Assembly: GCA_015680685.1 (NCBI GenBank)
Contig: MNCI01010141.1
Span: 18,742-82,741 of the forward strand
From: Gnetum montanum
Lineage: Eukaryota; Streptophyta; Gnetopsida; Gnetales; Gnetaceae
Length of the DNA stretch: 64,000 nt
Direction of reading: 5' to 3'
Made by a program: the position numbers and the translations under genes. The first letter of the stretch is position 1, and each line of letters starts with the position of its first letter. The notes beneath the pieces were generated by a model. It saw only the letters and a program-made list of their open reading frames with translations, was not told where the DNA came from and did not search any database. Shown here piece after piece: positions 47,070 to 57,609 of this stretch.

Positions 47070-47737
47070 ATGGCTGGCAAATATGAAATAGAGAAGTTGA
47101 ATGGAAGCAACTTCACATTGTAGAAAATGAAGATACAGACAATTTTGCGTAAAGATAATTGCTTGGCGGCTATTGGAGAAAGGCCATAAGAGGTCACGGA
47201 TGACGACAAGAGGAATGAAATGGATGGTAATGCTATTGCCAATTTACACTTGGCACTAGCAGACAAGGTTCTTTCAAGTATTGCAAAAACAAAATCTTCT
47301 TGAAGAAAAGACTTTACACTCTTCGTATGGCAGAAACCTCATCGATAACTAACCATATCAATAGCCTAAATACTTTATGTGCTCAACTCACATCATTGGG
47401 CTATAAAGCAGATGCAAGTGAATGTGCAGAAATTCTACTTCAAAGTCTACCTTATTCATATGATCAACTCATCATCAACTTGACCAACAATGTCCTTATG
47501 GATGATCTTGTCTTCAACGAGGTTGCAGTTGTGGTTCTTGAAGAAGAAAGTTGGTGCAAGAATAAGGAAGATAGGTTGGCAAATAAGGTGGAGGCCTTAA
47601 CAATGATGAGAGGGAGATCAATGGAATGTGATTCCAATTGGAACCAAATTCATGGTAGATCCAAGTCAAGAAGTAAAAAGAAAAACATTACTTGCTACAA
47701 CTGTGGCAAGAAAGGACACCTAAAGAAGAAGTGTTGA
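47070..47737 (+). pseudogene. gag: Element F gag
   Basis: The ATG at 47070 opens MAGKYEIEKLNGSNFTL, the usual copia gag start (KF-LNG-NF); the next codon is TAG where Trp is expected. The middle has a deletion and frameshift before KKRLYTLRMAETSSITNHIN (47302-47361). The rest is open to a perfect zinc knuckle, CYNCGKKGHLKKKC (47693-47734), followed by TGA. This is the capsid/nucleocapsid protein of a Ty1/copia element; the knuckle is the best preserved one in the window. Confidence 0.9.
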
Positions 47738-49265
47738 AACAAGAAGAGTAATGAAAAGAATCCTCAAGGGAATGTGGCAAGTACCTCATATGACGATGAT
47801 GTTCTATATAGTGAGGCAACTATTGTAAAAGATAGATAAAAGGTCACTGATGTTTGGATCTTGGATTCAAGAGCAACATGGCACATGACCTCTTGGAAAG
47901 AATGGTTTTATCACTACAAACAAATCTCAAAAAGATCTGTGTACATGAAAAATGATCATGCTTTGAAAATCACTAGTAGTGGTACTGTCAAGATAAAGAT
48001 GTATGATGGCACTATTCTCACCATACAAGAGGTATGTCATGTAGAGGGCCTAAAGAAAAATCTACTATCTTTAGGACAACTAGATGATGTTGGGTGCAAA
48101 ACTCATATAGAGAATGGGATCTTGAAGATTACTAAAGATGCGCTTGTGGTAATGAAGGCAAAAAAGGTTGCTGCAAATTTGTACATGCTTTTAGGGAACA
48201 CACATCAAGTGTGAGAGTCTTCTGTTGCATCAACTAGCTCAGAAGAAGAATTGACAATGTTGTCGTATCGAAAACTTGGTCATATGTCAGAACAAGGTTT
48301 GAAGATTCTCTCTAAATAGAGATTACTTCCTAGGCTTAATTCGGTATGTTTACCATTTTTTGAGCGTTGTGTTACTAGTAAGCAACATAGATTAAAGTTC
48401 AGCACATCAACAGCTAAGAGTAGAGGCATCTTGGACTTGATGCACTCTAATGTTTGGCAAGCAGCAGTCACTTCCCTAGGAGGAGCAAGATACTTTGTAT
48501 CTTTCATTGATTACTCTAGGAGATGTTGGGTGTATCCAATCAAAAGGAAGGAAAATGTCTTTTCAGTCTTCAAAGTTTTTAAAGCATGGGTAGAACTTGA
48601 GTTTGAACAAAGGATCAAGTGTCTGAGGATGGATAATGGAGGAGAATATACAAGTGATGAATTTGATGCATTTTGTCAATAAGAAGGCATCAAGAGGTAG
48701 TTCACAGCAGCACACACTCCTCAACAAAATGGAGTGGCAAAATGGATGAACAGAACCTTGTTGGAAAAAACAAGATCAATGTTGAGGGCTACAAATCTAA
48801 CCAAGTCATTTTGGGTAGAAGCAGTCAATACCACCTTCTATGTAATCAATCAGTCTCCATCAACTACAATTGATCTAAGAACACCAATGGAAATGTGGAC
48901 TGGTAAGCCATCTATTTATTCTGATCTCCATACATTTGGAAGCTTTTTGTATGTGAGGTACAATGACCAAGAAAGATCGAAGTTGGACCCAAACTCTAGG
49001 AAATGTATCTTCTTAGGGTATGCTGATGGAGTTAAGGGGTATCGCCTATGGGATCCCACTACCCACAAGGTTTTCATCGGTAGAGATGTGATATTTGCAA
49101 AAAGGTTTTGCAAAAGAAGGCAAAGAGAACTTTGTTTGTAGGTTGAAAAAGTCTCTGTACGGTCTCAAATAGGTGCCAAGGTGTTGGTATAAGAGATTTG
49201 ACTCATATATCATGAGCCTTGGGTACAATAGACTCAATGTAAACCCTTGTACATATTTCAAGAGG
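47738..49265 (+). pseudogene. pol: Element F pol: protease, integrase, RT remnant (deleted)
   Basis: Protease: WILDSRATWHMTSWKEWF (about 47849-47902), in which the catalytic DSG is DSR. GAG-pre-integrase: YRKLGHMSEQGLKILSK (48265-48315). Integrase core: LDLMHSNVWQ (48435-48465), where the first catalytic Asp is Asn; RMDNGGEY keeps the second; NGVAKWMNRTLLEK (48730-48771) has Lys for the catalytic Glu. Immediately after FIGRDVIF (49075-49098) the sequence jumps to an RT block, SLYGLK, CWYKRFDSYIMSLGYNRLN (about 49152-49242), and ends before the YVDD motif. So the N-terminal RT is deleted and the rest is missing. Confidence 0.9.
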
Positions 49266-49400
49266 TTTGACGAAAAAAATGGGAGATGAAAACATCAACA
49301 TTTAATGATAACTTTAGAATAAGGGTCTACAAAACATTTGATGAAAAACTAGGAGATGCAAACATCAACATTTAATGATAAATTTAAAACAAAATTGGAT
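49266..49400. repeat. 71-bp tandem duplication at the end of element F
   Basis: TTTGACGAAAAA...GGAGATG(A/C)AAACATCAAC...TTTAATGATAA is present at 49266 and again at 49337. The first copy begins within the RT remnant (RFDEKN), so the duplication arose in or at the broken end of the copia element. Confidence 0.8.
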
Positions 49401-49599
49401 AGGTAGAAAGAGATTTATATTAATTGCTACAAATGGTTGAGCTTATTAATGTCATCATGAGAAAGAAGACTGCATATTTGACGAGGCCTCCTTAGAGCCA
49501 CCTACCATAGTATCCACATTAGCACTCATCCTATCCCTAACCTGTAAAGAAAATACCCAATTTACATAGCTGGCGATCTTCTTTCATGTCGCGTGTCAT

Positions 49600-49735
49600 T
49601 GGTTTTAAGTGATAAGGTCCCACCATTACACATATGTAAATTGATAGACATTCTTCTAAAGTCTTTGAATTTTATGTATGAGATTATAGGTTCAAGCCTT
49701 TGTTTGAATCTTCTTCTTTTTTCTTAAAATTTTAA
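49600..49735 (+). mobile_element. Candidate tRNA-derived SINE
   Basis: AGGTTCAAGCC (49689-49699) is a near-perfect box B; upstream lie AGTGATAAGGTCC and TTCTAAAGTCTTTGAA-type text, and downstream is a short T-rich end (CTTCTTCTTTTTTC). No target duplication was found and box A is weak. It could equally be a decayed tRNA-like fragment. Confidence 0.3.
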
Positions 49736-49754
49736 AAAATTTTAAGAAATTTTT

Positions 49755-50035
49755 TAGAGCTTAAAACTTTTTGAAGAGATCTTGTGCATCAAGGAAAAGA
49801 ATAGGGAGGCTGAGAGAAATACTATAGAAACTGTAAAACAAAAAAACTATTAAATAGAAAGTAATAGAAAGCTCAAAACATTGCACAATGTTTGTTGTTA
49901 CACAAAACGTTTTTGGGGACTTGCACCCCTCATCAGTGTGTTTAGGCAATGTGGCCAGGTAGCCGAAGTTGCAAAGGCAAGGGAATGAGCATGCCAGTAC
50001 ATGTATAAATAAGGTCCCAATTTCTAAAATTAGAA
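49755..50035 (-). repeat. Flanking repeat, copy A (left of element G)
   Basis: About 275 bp that recurs at 57335-57605 in the same orientation. Shared words include TCGTGCATCAAGGAAAAGAAT (G/A variant), GGGGACTTGCACCCC (a small hairpin) and GCAAAGGCAAGGGAATGAGC. On the minus strand both copies are open and read alike (FPCLC-FGYLATL, DEGCKSPKTFCVT, CFELSIT). Without element G the two copies lie about 575 bp apart. They may be the remains of an older LTR pair or a duplicated host segment. Confidence 0.75.
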
Positions 50036-50429
50036 AAAACTGCCGCTCTTTAAAATTAGAGATGGCCTCACTCATTAAGGCAAGATGGGGGTGGGATGTT
50101 GTACTAACAAAACTATTACAGAATAGTATTTCAAGAGAAAACATGAAACATTCAACAAATTGGATCTTTTGGCAGAGCTGAAGGGTGCTTAGGGTTTAAG
50201 GGAACCCTCATGTTTGAATGGTGGACATGAGGGGTCCGACACCAAAGAATGTCATGCACGCAAGCATCTATCTGAAAATAGCAATGAAGAGATGAGCTAT
50301 AATGACACTGGAGAAGAAACAGCTAGAGGTTGTGATAAAACTGAAAAAAAACACCTTTAGAAGAAACCACAACCAAGAAGACCAACGTAAGCAGAGTGGT
50401 GGTCAAGACATGAATCAACTAGAAGAAAC
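50036..50429. other. Left flank of element G, no recognised feature
   Basis: Moderately GC-richer flank containing AGGGTTTAAGGG near 50192. It is the original neighbour of 57170 onward, before element G inserted. No gene or element assigned. Confidence 0.4.
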
Positions 50430-50434
50430 ATGTC
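50430..50434. other. Target duplication of element G (left)
   Basis: ATGTC directly before the 5' LTR; the same five bases follow the 3' LTR at 57165-57169. Confidence 0.9.
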
Positions 50435-51679
50435 TGTTGAGGCCAACCTCACCCATGCTAGGCATAGGGCCTTGACCACCATAAATATAGATAAGTGTTA
50501 GATGACAACCCTCCCATGCTTGCCTAGAACCATGTTTGAACAAGTTTAATATCACAAAAAATCAGAAGTCGTATAGTATTGACATATCAAGTCCTTCAAA
50601 AAAATAAAAAAACAAAAATAAAAATAAAAAATAAAAAAAATCTCGACACAAACCATAAAACTTAAGTCTTATTTTTTTTTACTCATTTTCTTATTTCAAT
50701 TTTACCGCGTTGCGGTTGACATGGCAAAGGCAATTGGCGGTTTAGGGTTAGGGTTTCTTCCTTAGGGCCACTATAAAGAGGGGTAGGAATTGGCAACAAG
50801 AGTAGGGAATGGTGGCCAATCTTTCTTTTTGAAATGGTAGCGGCTAGCAATGCATGTCCATCAGCAGCCGCTGTTTTATTTTGTTCTTCTATTTGCCTCT
50901 TGTTGCTGTGAGCGGTGCACATCTGACAGCAATGCACCTGCAGATGGTGGCGGCCTTCTCTCCGGACGTTGGGGTAATGGCAAACACCTGTGATCACGAA
51001 TAACATGATGGATAGCTGTAACCACACCCGCATCTCAATGACATACAACAATATCAAAAACGTTTGGCATTTTCAATTACAGATATTTAATATTTTCAGC
51101 ATTTCCAAACATGTTACAAGTACATTGTGCCGTACATCACTTTATGCACTAATTTTAAACCTTTTATTTTAAATGCTTAAACTTTCATTGTTTTATAATT
51201 CAAAACAGTAGCATTCCTTTGTTTTTTTTCGCTTTTAGGTCCACAAATCCTTAGATACTAATATATTGCAATTTTCAACTTGTAAACTGTTTTCAATCGG
51301 GAAACTCCCTATGGTCCCTGTTGCATTGTTTTGTTTCATTGCGTTGCCCTTATAAGTATGGTTTTCTTGTTTGCATTTGTAGCACAGTAGTAAGTATAAG
51401 TTTATGCTTACATGCAATCTACGTTTTAAAATTCGATAATTGCATCTACTGCCAACGATGTGCCCTTTTCTGATGTAGTTTAAATTGTATGATCATTTTA
51501 ATTCCAGATTACTTTGAAATAGTTAAGCTTCATTATTATTATTATTATTATTGTCACATGGCCCTTTCTAGCTGAGACTCTTCCCAAGTTTCCGTACCCA
51601 TACCGGAGGCACCCTAGGCTATAGTCTCATAAAACGAGTTTTTATAGGTGTTCGCGTGTCCAAAATTTACGCATCAACA
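50435..51679 (+). repeat. Element G 5' LTR
   Basis: Begins TGTTGAGGCC and ends GCATCAACA (inverted TGTTGA/TCAACA). U3 carries a telomere-like TTTAGGGTTAGGGTTT (50741-50756) shortly before a TATAAAG box (50772-50778). An (ATT)n microsatellite lies near 51532-51554; the 3' LTR has fewer units. Minus-strand open frames within it (for example 50683-51057) are mirrored in the 3' LTR and are not genes. Confidence 0.92.
50741..50778 (+). promoter_or_regulatory. Telo-box plus TATA box in element G LTR
   Basis: TTTAGGGTTAGGGTTT is followed 15 bases later by TATAAAG. The same pair is kept in the 3' LTR (56231-56246 and 56271-56277). Telo-boxes (AAACCCTA) act as promoter elements in many plant housekeeping genes; such a role here is inferred. 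Confidence 0.6.
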
Positions 51680-51685
51680 CCTTTT

Positions 51686-51703
51686 TGGCGCTAGAAGGAG
51701 GGC
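51686..51703 (+). other. Primer-binding site of element G
   Basis: TGGCGCTAGAAGGAGGGC begins seven bases after the LTR, in the position and with the TGGCGC start expected of a plant Ty3 PBS. I cannot name the priming tRNA with confidence. Confidence 0.6.
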
Positions 51704-52026
51704 AATTTCTCAACCTTTTTTTTATTATCCTTTTATGTTTCTTTTTTTAAAAAAAAATTATTATAATTTTTTATTGTTTTTTTTATTTTTGCCTCCCTAT
51801 TTTCAGTTTTATTGCTTTATTTTAGTTTCATTTTCAAATCTCCAAATTTATATTCTATTAATTTTTTTTTAATTTGTTTTTCTAAAATTTAATTGAGGTG
51901 ATTTAAATCATTTTACTTTCAATTTACTTTTCTGAAATTTTGTAATTTCAATTTTACTTTTAAAAANAAGAAAATAACGAGCTTCACTTTTTTCAAGTTC
52001 AATTCTTAAAAAAAACTCGGACTAAG

Positions 52027-53043
52027 ATGGTAGCCCATCAACCCCCGGCTCCCTTAGTAAGAAACCCTTTTAATTTTCATAACTACCATGACATACCAAA
52101 ATCCTTTCAGAACATAAATCTATTCTTCGATCCTACAACCCCTGCGAATGATGCCCACCAACAGATACAATGTTTTGAAACCTTATTAGGGATCCACAAC
52201 ATTGTACATAATGATGTGGCATGCAGAGTGTTCGTAACAACATTTAGAACCAAAGCAACTCAATGGTATTTAATGCTTCTTGATGCCTCTATTAACACAT
52301 GGCAAGAATTCAAAAACAAGTTTTTGAATCAATTTGACAAATTTACAAGTCCTACTATCACATCAAGCAACTTTACCAGCCTAAGAAAGCTACATAGAAA
52401 AAATGTTAGGGATTATAACCTTAGATTCCTTCATCAACTTGCCTATGTGCCAAATGAGATGTGACCACAACCAGATGGTATCCTCAACTTCTATCTCTCT
52501 ACCATTGATCCATTTTTCGCTTATGCTATCAAATCTGATCCCAACATAATAGAAATACAAAGTGCACTGTCAAAAGCTGTGGAATTAGAGCAAATAACTC
52601 TTATGAATAGTATCCAAACCCAATTTGGGATGATGAGTGTTAGTAACCCTATGGAATCAAATCCACTTCTCCTACCAACTTTTCAAACATCTAATGTTAT
52701 GCCTCAAGCTGTTTCTCCCTTTCAACCAACTCAACCTTTAAGTAATTACTCTCAAGGCCCCATGTCCTCTTCATTCTTATCATCCAACACTGGTTTGAAT
52801 GATGACCAATCAAAAGCCTTGATTCAATCCATCATAAACCCAAATGAGACATCAAATTCTATTGAACCACCAACCCAAACCCAAGATCAGATGACCCAAA
52901 TACTCACTTCACTACAAAGACTATCCAATGAAGTGGTTGAGCTAAAGAGGAACAATAACAAAAGCCCTATACAACCAGAAAAACCAAGTGCATCAATCAA
53001 CGATGATTATTGTCATCTTCATCATACGAGGCAACATTCCTAA
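52027..53043 (+). pseudogene. gag: Element G gag (two in-frame stops)
   Basis: From the ATG at 52027 (MVAHQPPAPLVRNPFNFHNY) the frame is open except for TGA at 52462-52464 and the TAA at 53041-53043. The capsid core FRTKATQWYLMLLDASINTW (52243-52302) followed by QEFKNKFLNQFDKF is a clear Retrotrans_gag match. A Gln/Asn/Pro-rich linker follows, and then a variant knuckle CHLHHTRQHS-x-KTC (C-x2-H-x4-H-x4-C), with the TAA at a position where Glu fits. Only two point lesions in about 340 codons mark this as recently functional. Confidence 0.9.
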
Positions 53044-53228
53044 AAGACTTGTCCTCAATTCATGGCATTGTATGGTGACAATACCCAAGGGCAACAAAAT
53101 GGGAAAACCCCTATCATGGTCCTTAATATACCTCATGAGATAGAAAATGAAGAGGTTTCCTCATTAGAACAAGTTATGGTAGGCAACCCTAACCCACACA
53201 ACACTCGTTACTGCAAAATTAGTACATT

Positions 53229-54458
53229 ATGAATGCTACACAACAACAAACTAGGAACAATTCCTATATACCTCCAAACAGAAGATTTCCTAGTCAAAAC
53301 AATGCAAACAATGAATCCGGGTCATCCCAAGTAATTGCCCCACAACGACCAAACCCCCCATCTATACTTAGAAGAGTTCCATCTCAACAAGAAGCCAAAG
53401 ATGAACATAAGAATTATGATTTGGTTGAGGACTTGAAAAGAGTTAAAGCCAACATTTCGATGTATGGCCCCCTACACTTTAACGAAATGAAAGAAGTGAT
53501 TCGGGATATGGTTCATATACCCGTAGCCCAAAGAGAAAAATCCCCAATTCCCAAAAGGCAAGTTCACTTTGCAGAAAGGCCTAACACATTATCAGTACAA
53601 AACATGAATAATTCCATGTCTAGCAAAAAGGACCATCCCCCTTTCCTAACCAGTTTGATTATTTTAGGAAAAAATGTCCATAACTATTTAATGGATTTTG
53701 GTGCAACTGTTAGTGTTATGCCTCTTGACGTTTGTAACGCTTTAGGAGCACAAATGATACCACAAACTAAAAGTGTGATTCAACTCGATGGATCTAACGT
53801 ACCTGTGGTAGGGTTATTAAAAGGAGCAAAGGTACAACTTAAGCAATACCCTACATTTACATGTTATACGGATATCCTAGTAGTTGACATGAAACCCACA
53901 TATGGTGTGCTCTTATCTAGGACTTTTGGAGCTAAGTTTGGGGGCTTCTTTAGGTCAGATTTCTCGGAATTATTGATCCCTATCAAAGGAAAATCTGAAT
54001 ACATGACTATACCCCAAGAACCCTTCTACAAACAAGTAGTAACAACCTTGGATCAACAAAATCAATCTTTGGAAGATCGAAATGCTAATCTTTATGTTGG
54101 GGTTATTGAGGTTGAGTGTAGTGAACATGTTGAAAATGACTATGTGAGTGGAACTACAAAAAATCCTATCTCTTATGCAGATCCCATCCAATCCTATCAA
54201 AGTTCTAGAGAAGGTGAAGAAAACTATGGAGATACCTTGCCTTATCAACAACACGATGGATTTTGTCTAAGTGATCCACCACCTTTAGGGGAAGACAAAG
54301 ATATAAATAAGACCTTACCTCTTAAAACATTTGAAGGTGTGCTAAATTTTAACAACACATCCATGGAACATTCTCCTAGAAAAGCTATATCCAATGACAC
54401 ACCAAAACCTAGACTTATCATTGAAACTTATATGAAAGAAAAAATTTATAGAAAATGA
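53229..54458 (+). CDS. Element G protease-containing ORF, 409 codons
   Basis: The longest open frame in the window. It is in a different frame from gag, so a small frameshift separates them. Residues about 1-140 are polar and Asn/Pro/Gln-rich. The retropepsin block LMDFGATVSVMPLDVCNALG is at residues about 154-173 (53688-53747), with Phe after the catalytic Asp where Ser or Thr is usual; the flap-like GVLLSRTFGAKFGG is near residues 226-239. The C-terminal 150 residues are acidic and have no domain I know. The next in-frame stop (TGA, 54456-54458) leads straight into the polyprotein tail in the same frame. It is the part of a gag-pol polyprotein kept by a non-autonomous element. Confidence 0.85.
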   Translation: MNATQQQTRNNSYIPPNRRFPSQNNANNESGSSQVIAPQRPNPPSILRRVPSQQEAKDEHKNYDLVEDLKRVKANISMYGPLHFNEMKEVIRDMVHIPVAQREKSPIPKRQVHFAERPNTLSVQNMNNSMSSKKDHPPFLTSLIILGKNVHNYLMDFGATVSVMPLDVCNALGAQMIPQTKSVIQLDGSNVPVVGLLKGAKVQLKQYPTFTCYTDILVVDMKPTYGVLLSRTFGAKFGGFFRSDFSELLIPIKGKSEYMTIPQEPFYKQVVTTLDQQNQSLEDRNANLYVGVIEVECSEHVENDYVSGTTKNPISYADPIQSYQSSREGEENYGDTLPYQQHDGFCLSDPPPLGEDKDINKTLPLKTFEGVLNFNNTSMEHSPRKAISNDTPKPRLIIETYMKEKIYRK

Positions 54459-54776
54459 TCAAGCAAGATAAGTGTAGGTCTTGATTTTCATAATCTTAAG
54501 CATCAACAAATTGTCAAGAGATGGTTCGATAAAAAACATCCAGCTAAAAATTTTCAGGTAGGTGATCTAGTCCTTAAAAGGGATAGAGTGTCTGGTCAAA
54601 CTAGCCCTCAAACTAAGTTTTCCCCTGTGTGGTCAAGTCCATTCCAAATTGTAGACATCACTACCCCAAATGTGTTTAAGATTGCTAATTTGCAAGGATA
54701 TAGGTTGAATAGGAATTTTAATGCATTTCATTTGAAACATTTCTACTCAGGTATCCCACGTGGGCATCTGGCTTAG
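54459..54776 (+). pseudogene. pol: Element G polyprotein C-terminal tail
   Basis: In the same frame as the protease ORF but after its TGA, the text reads HQQIVKRWFDKK, NFQVGDLVLKRD, SPFQIVDITTPNVFKIANLQ and FHLKHFYSG, ending in TAG (54774-54776). This is the tail that in autonomous plant Ty3 elements follows the integrase core. Its direct junction to protease shows an internal deletion of the whole RT-RNase H-integrase core. Confidence 0.85.
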
Positions 54777-55911
54777 TTGCATGTTTTCTTCCCCTTTTTC
54801 ATTGCATTTCATATGTATATTATTGCGTTTCCATATTTTGCTTGCATTTCCATAATTTCTTTCTTAGCATACTGTTTTGATTATTGTGTTCTTCATATGA
54901 TTTTAATAATCATTTGTCATTTGAGTTACTTGATATTGGGTCATCTTAACACCATTGGAAAATAATGTAGGTATAATATAATGCTATAAAATACGCTTTA
55001 TATTTTATAAATACTATAACTCTTTCCAATTGATTTTAAGGTTTCAGTTTATTTGTTTTGTTAGATTATGGAGCATTTGACTTATACAAACTTATCATGT
55101 TATGATCATGATCATGTGAGTGTAGGATATGTGATGTTGGAGAGTGGTTAGTCATAATTACTAGGTGACCTTGGAAAATTCTATCCTTTCCTCTCATAAG
55201 CCCAAGCCCTCAGGTATGATGATCCATGGCTATCCTGTGTACAACAGGGTGAAGTGTGTTCATTTTTACTTGAGAACCCTTAGCCACCCAGGAGACCTGT
55301 TATGATACCACTAATCAAAGGCACATACATGAGGGTTGAACTGCACCATGGGAAAAGTTTCCAAAAGGACCGTGCTCTTTGGCAATGTAGCTAATCGGCT
55401 AGACTCGTGTTGGAATTCCTACCTCAAGAATGAAGTACACCATGAGCAAAGTTTCCTTTAAAAAAAAATAAAACAAAAAATGAGGATCATGTTCATTGAC
55501 AGTGTAATAAGTTCTTGAGTGTGATGGGATCAGAAATCTTCACCCTAACCTCCATTTCCCCTTTTAAATTTAAGTTTCCAAAAAGACACAAGAAAAAATT
55601 AAGGAAAAATTTGAAAGTTGTGGCTTACTATGATCTAACATGAGTTTTAGCTCATCCTCCTCATTAAGTTTTGTATAAGTCACTTGCTCAAAATAGTCTA
55701 CATNNNNNNNNNNNNNNNNNNNNNNNNNNNNNNNNNNNNNNNNNNNNNNNNNNNNNNNNNNNNNNNNNNNNNNNNNNNNNNNNNNNNNNNNNNNNNNNTT
55801 TCAAGTTTGCATTTCTTGTTTCATGTTGTTTTTGTTTCCCCATCTGTTGCATTTTCATTCAAAATTTTATAGTCCTTGCACTTGCATGCAATCTGTAGTT
55901 TGGGGGCTAAG
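54777..55911 (+). other. Element G 3' non-coding region with assembly gap
   Basis: Directly after the tail a 62-codon hydrophobic open stretch (54777-54965) is present; it has no conserved motif. The rest is non-coding with a repeated CACCATG(G/A)G(A/C)AAAGTTTCC (about 55346 and 55439). Ns at 55704-55798 mark a gap of stated length 95. It ends with the polypurine tract TTTGGGGGCTAAG before the 3' LTR. Confidence 0.6.
55704..55798. other. Assembly gap (95 N)
   Basis: A run of N in the element G 3' region. Confidence 1.
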
Positions 55912-57164
55912 TGTTGAGGCCAACCTCACCCATGCTAGGCATAGGGCCTTGACCACCATAAATATAGATAAGTGTTAGATGACAACCCTCCCATGCTTGC
56001 CTAGAGCCATGTTTGAACAAGTTCAATATCACAAAAAATCAAAAGTCGTATAGTATTGACGTATCAAGTCCTTTAAAAAAAAATAAAAAAATAAAAAAAA
56101 ATAAAAAATAAAAAAAAAATAAAAATAAATCTCGACACAAACCATAAAACTTAAGGCTTATTTTTTTTTGCTCATTTTCTTATTTCCGTTTTACCGTGTT
56201 GCGGTTGACATGGCAAAGGCAGTTGGCGGTTTAGGGTTAGGGTTTCTTCCTTAGGGCCACTATAAAGAGGGGCAGGAATTGGCAACAAGAGTAGGGACTG
56301 GTGGCCAATCTTTCTTTTTAAAACGGTAGCGGCTAGCAGCGCATGTCCATCAGCAACTAATATTTTATTTTGTTCTTCTATTTGCCTCTTGTTGTTGTGA
56401 GTGGTGCACATCTGACAACAATGCACCTGTAGACGGTGGTGGCTTTCTCTCCAGACGTTGGGGTAACGGCAGACACCTGTGATCACGAATAATGTGACGG
56501 ACAGCTGTAACCAAACCCGCATCTCAGCGACATACAGCAATATCAAAAACGTTTGGCATTTTCAATTACAGATATTTAATATTTTCAGCATTTCCAAACA
56601 TGTTACCGGTACATTGTGCCATATATCACTTTATGCACTAATTTTAAACTTTTTTTTTAAATGTTTAAACTTTCATTGTTTTATAATTTAACGCAGTAGC
56701 ATTCCTTTGTTTTTTTTTCGCATTCAGATCCACAAATCCTTAGATACTAATATATTGCAATTTTCAACTTGTAAACCATTTTCAATTGGGAAACTCCCTA
56801 TGGTCCTTGTTGCATTGTTTTGTTTCGTTGTGTTTCCCTTATAAGTATAGTTTTCTTATTTGCATTTGCAGCATAGTAGTAAGTATAAGTTTATTCTTAC
56901 GTGCAATCTGCTTGTTAAAATTCGATAACTGCATCTACTGCCAACGATGTGCCTTTTCTAGTGTAGTTTAAATTGTATGAGCATTTTAATTCCGGATTAC
57001 TTAAAAATAGTTAAGCTTCATTATTATTATTATTATTGTTACATGGCCCTTTTCAGCTGAGACTATTCTTGGGTTTCTGTACCCATACCGGAGGTGCCCT
57101 AGGCTATAGTCTCCTAAAACGAGTTTTCATAGGTGTTCGCATGTCCAAAATTTATGCATCAACA
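55912..57164 (+). repeat. Element G 3' LTR
   Basis: Aligned with 50435-51679 from end to end (TGTTGAGGCC to GCATCAACA). Differences are mostly transitions, plus A-run and (ATT)n length changes. Telo-box and TATA box are kept. Confidence 0.92.
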
Positions 57165-57169
57165 ATGTC
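57165..57169. other. Target duplication of element G (right)
   Basis: ATGTC, identical to 50430-50434. Confidence 0.9.
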
Positions 57170-57334
57170 GTGGTTTGCAAAAACCTGCAATGTGATCAAA
57201 ACCCATGGAAAACCTGCAAAAGGATTAAAACCTAACCAAAAATAGAAAAAAATTTGAAAATGGTTAGAATCCAAGGAACAATGAAAGATGCTATCAGGCA
57301 AGGCTAAGCAATTCCAAGGTAGCGAGATAGAGAG

Positions 57335-57605
57335 AAATATTCTAGAGCTTAAAATATTTTTAGAGAGATCTCGTGCATCAAGGAAAAGAATGGGGAGGCT
57401 AAGAGAAATACTATAGAAACTATAAAATAGAAAAACTATTAAACAGAAAGTAATGGAAAGCTCAAAGCATTGCACAACATCTATTGTTACACAAAACGTT
57501 TTCGGGGACTTGCACCCCTCATCAATGTGTTTAGCCAATGTAGCCAGGTAACCGAAACTGCAAAGGCAAGGGAATGAGCATGCATAGAGTTCCAACTTCT
57601 AAAAT
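57335..57605 (-). repeat. Flanking repeat, copy B (right of element G)
   Basis: The second copy of the repeat at 49755-50035. On the minus strand it lies in a 147-codon open frame (57152-57595) whose middle matches copy A residue for residue apart from substitutions (ELYACSFPCLCSFGYLATLA). I do not recognise the product; both copies are followed on the plus strand by AACTTCTAAAATTA-like text. Confidence 0.7.
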
Positions 57606-57609
57606 TACA

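Larger units (their letters stand above)
50435..57164 (+). mobile_element. Element G: complete 6.7-kb Ty3-type element without RT or integrase core
   Basis: Two LTRs (1245 and 1253 bp), ATGTC target duplications, a PBS, gag, protease, the C-terminal tail of the polyprotein, a 3' non-coding region and a polypurine tract (TTTGGGGGCTAAG) are all present in order. Between protease and tail only one stop codon intervenes: RT, RNase H and integrase core are absent. A 95-base gap (55704-55798) lies in the 3' non-coding part and cannot hide pol. In the first 165 LTR bases I count five differences, all transitions, so it is the youngest clear insertion here. It resembles the non-autonomous TR-GAG class. 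Confidence 0.9.

Noticed and set aside
50683-51057. 124-codon minus-strand open frame, with a near copy at 56172-56546
   Set aside because: Both lie at matching places in the two LTRs of element G, antisense to its TATA box; the likeness is explained by LTR duplication.
53970-54254. 94-codon minus-strand open frame
   Set aside because: It is antisense to the 409-codon protease ORF and has no recognised content.
54777-54965. 62-codon hydrophobic open frame after element G tail as an envelope protein
   Set aside because: Hydrophobicity follows from T-rich sequence; it has no motif and lies in the 3' non-coding region.
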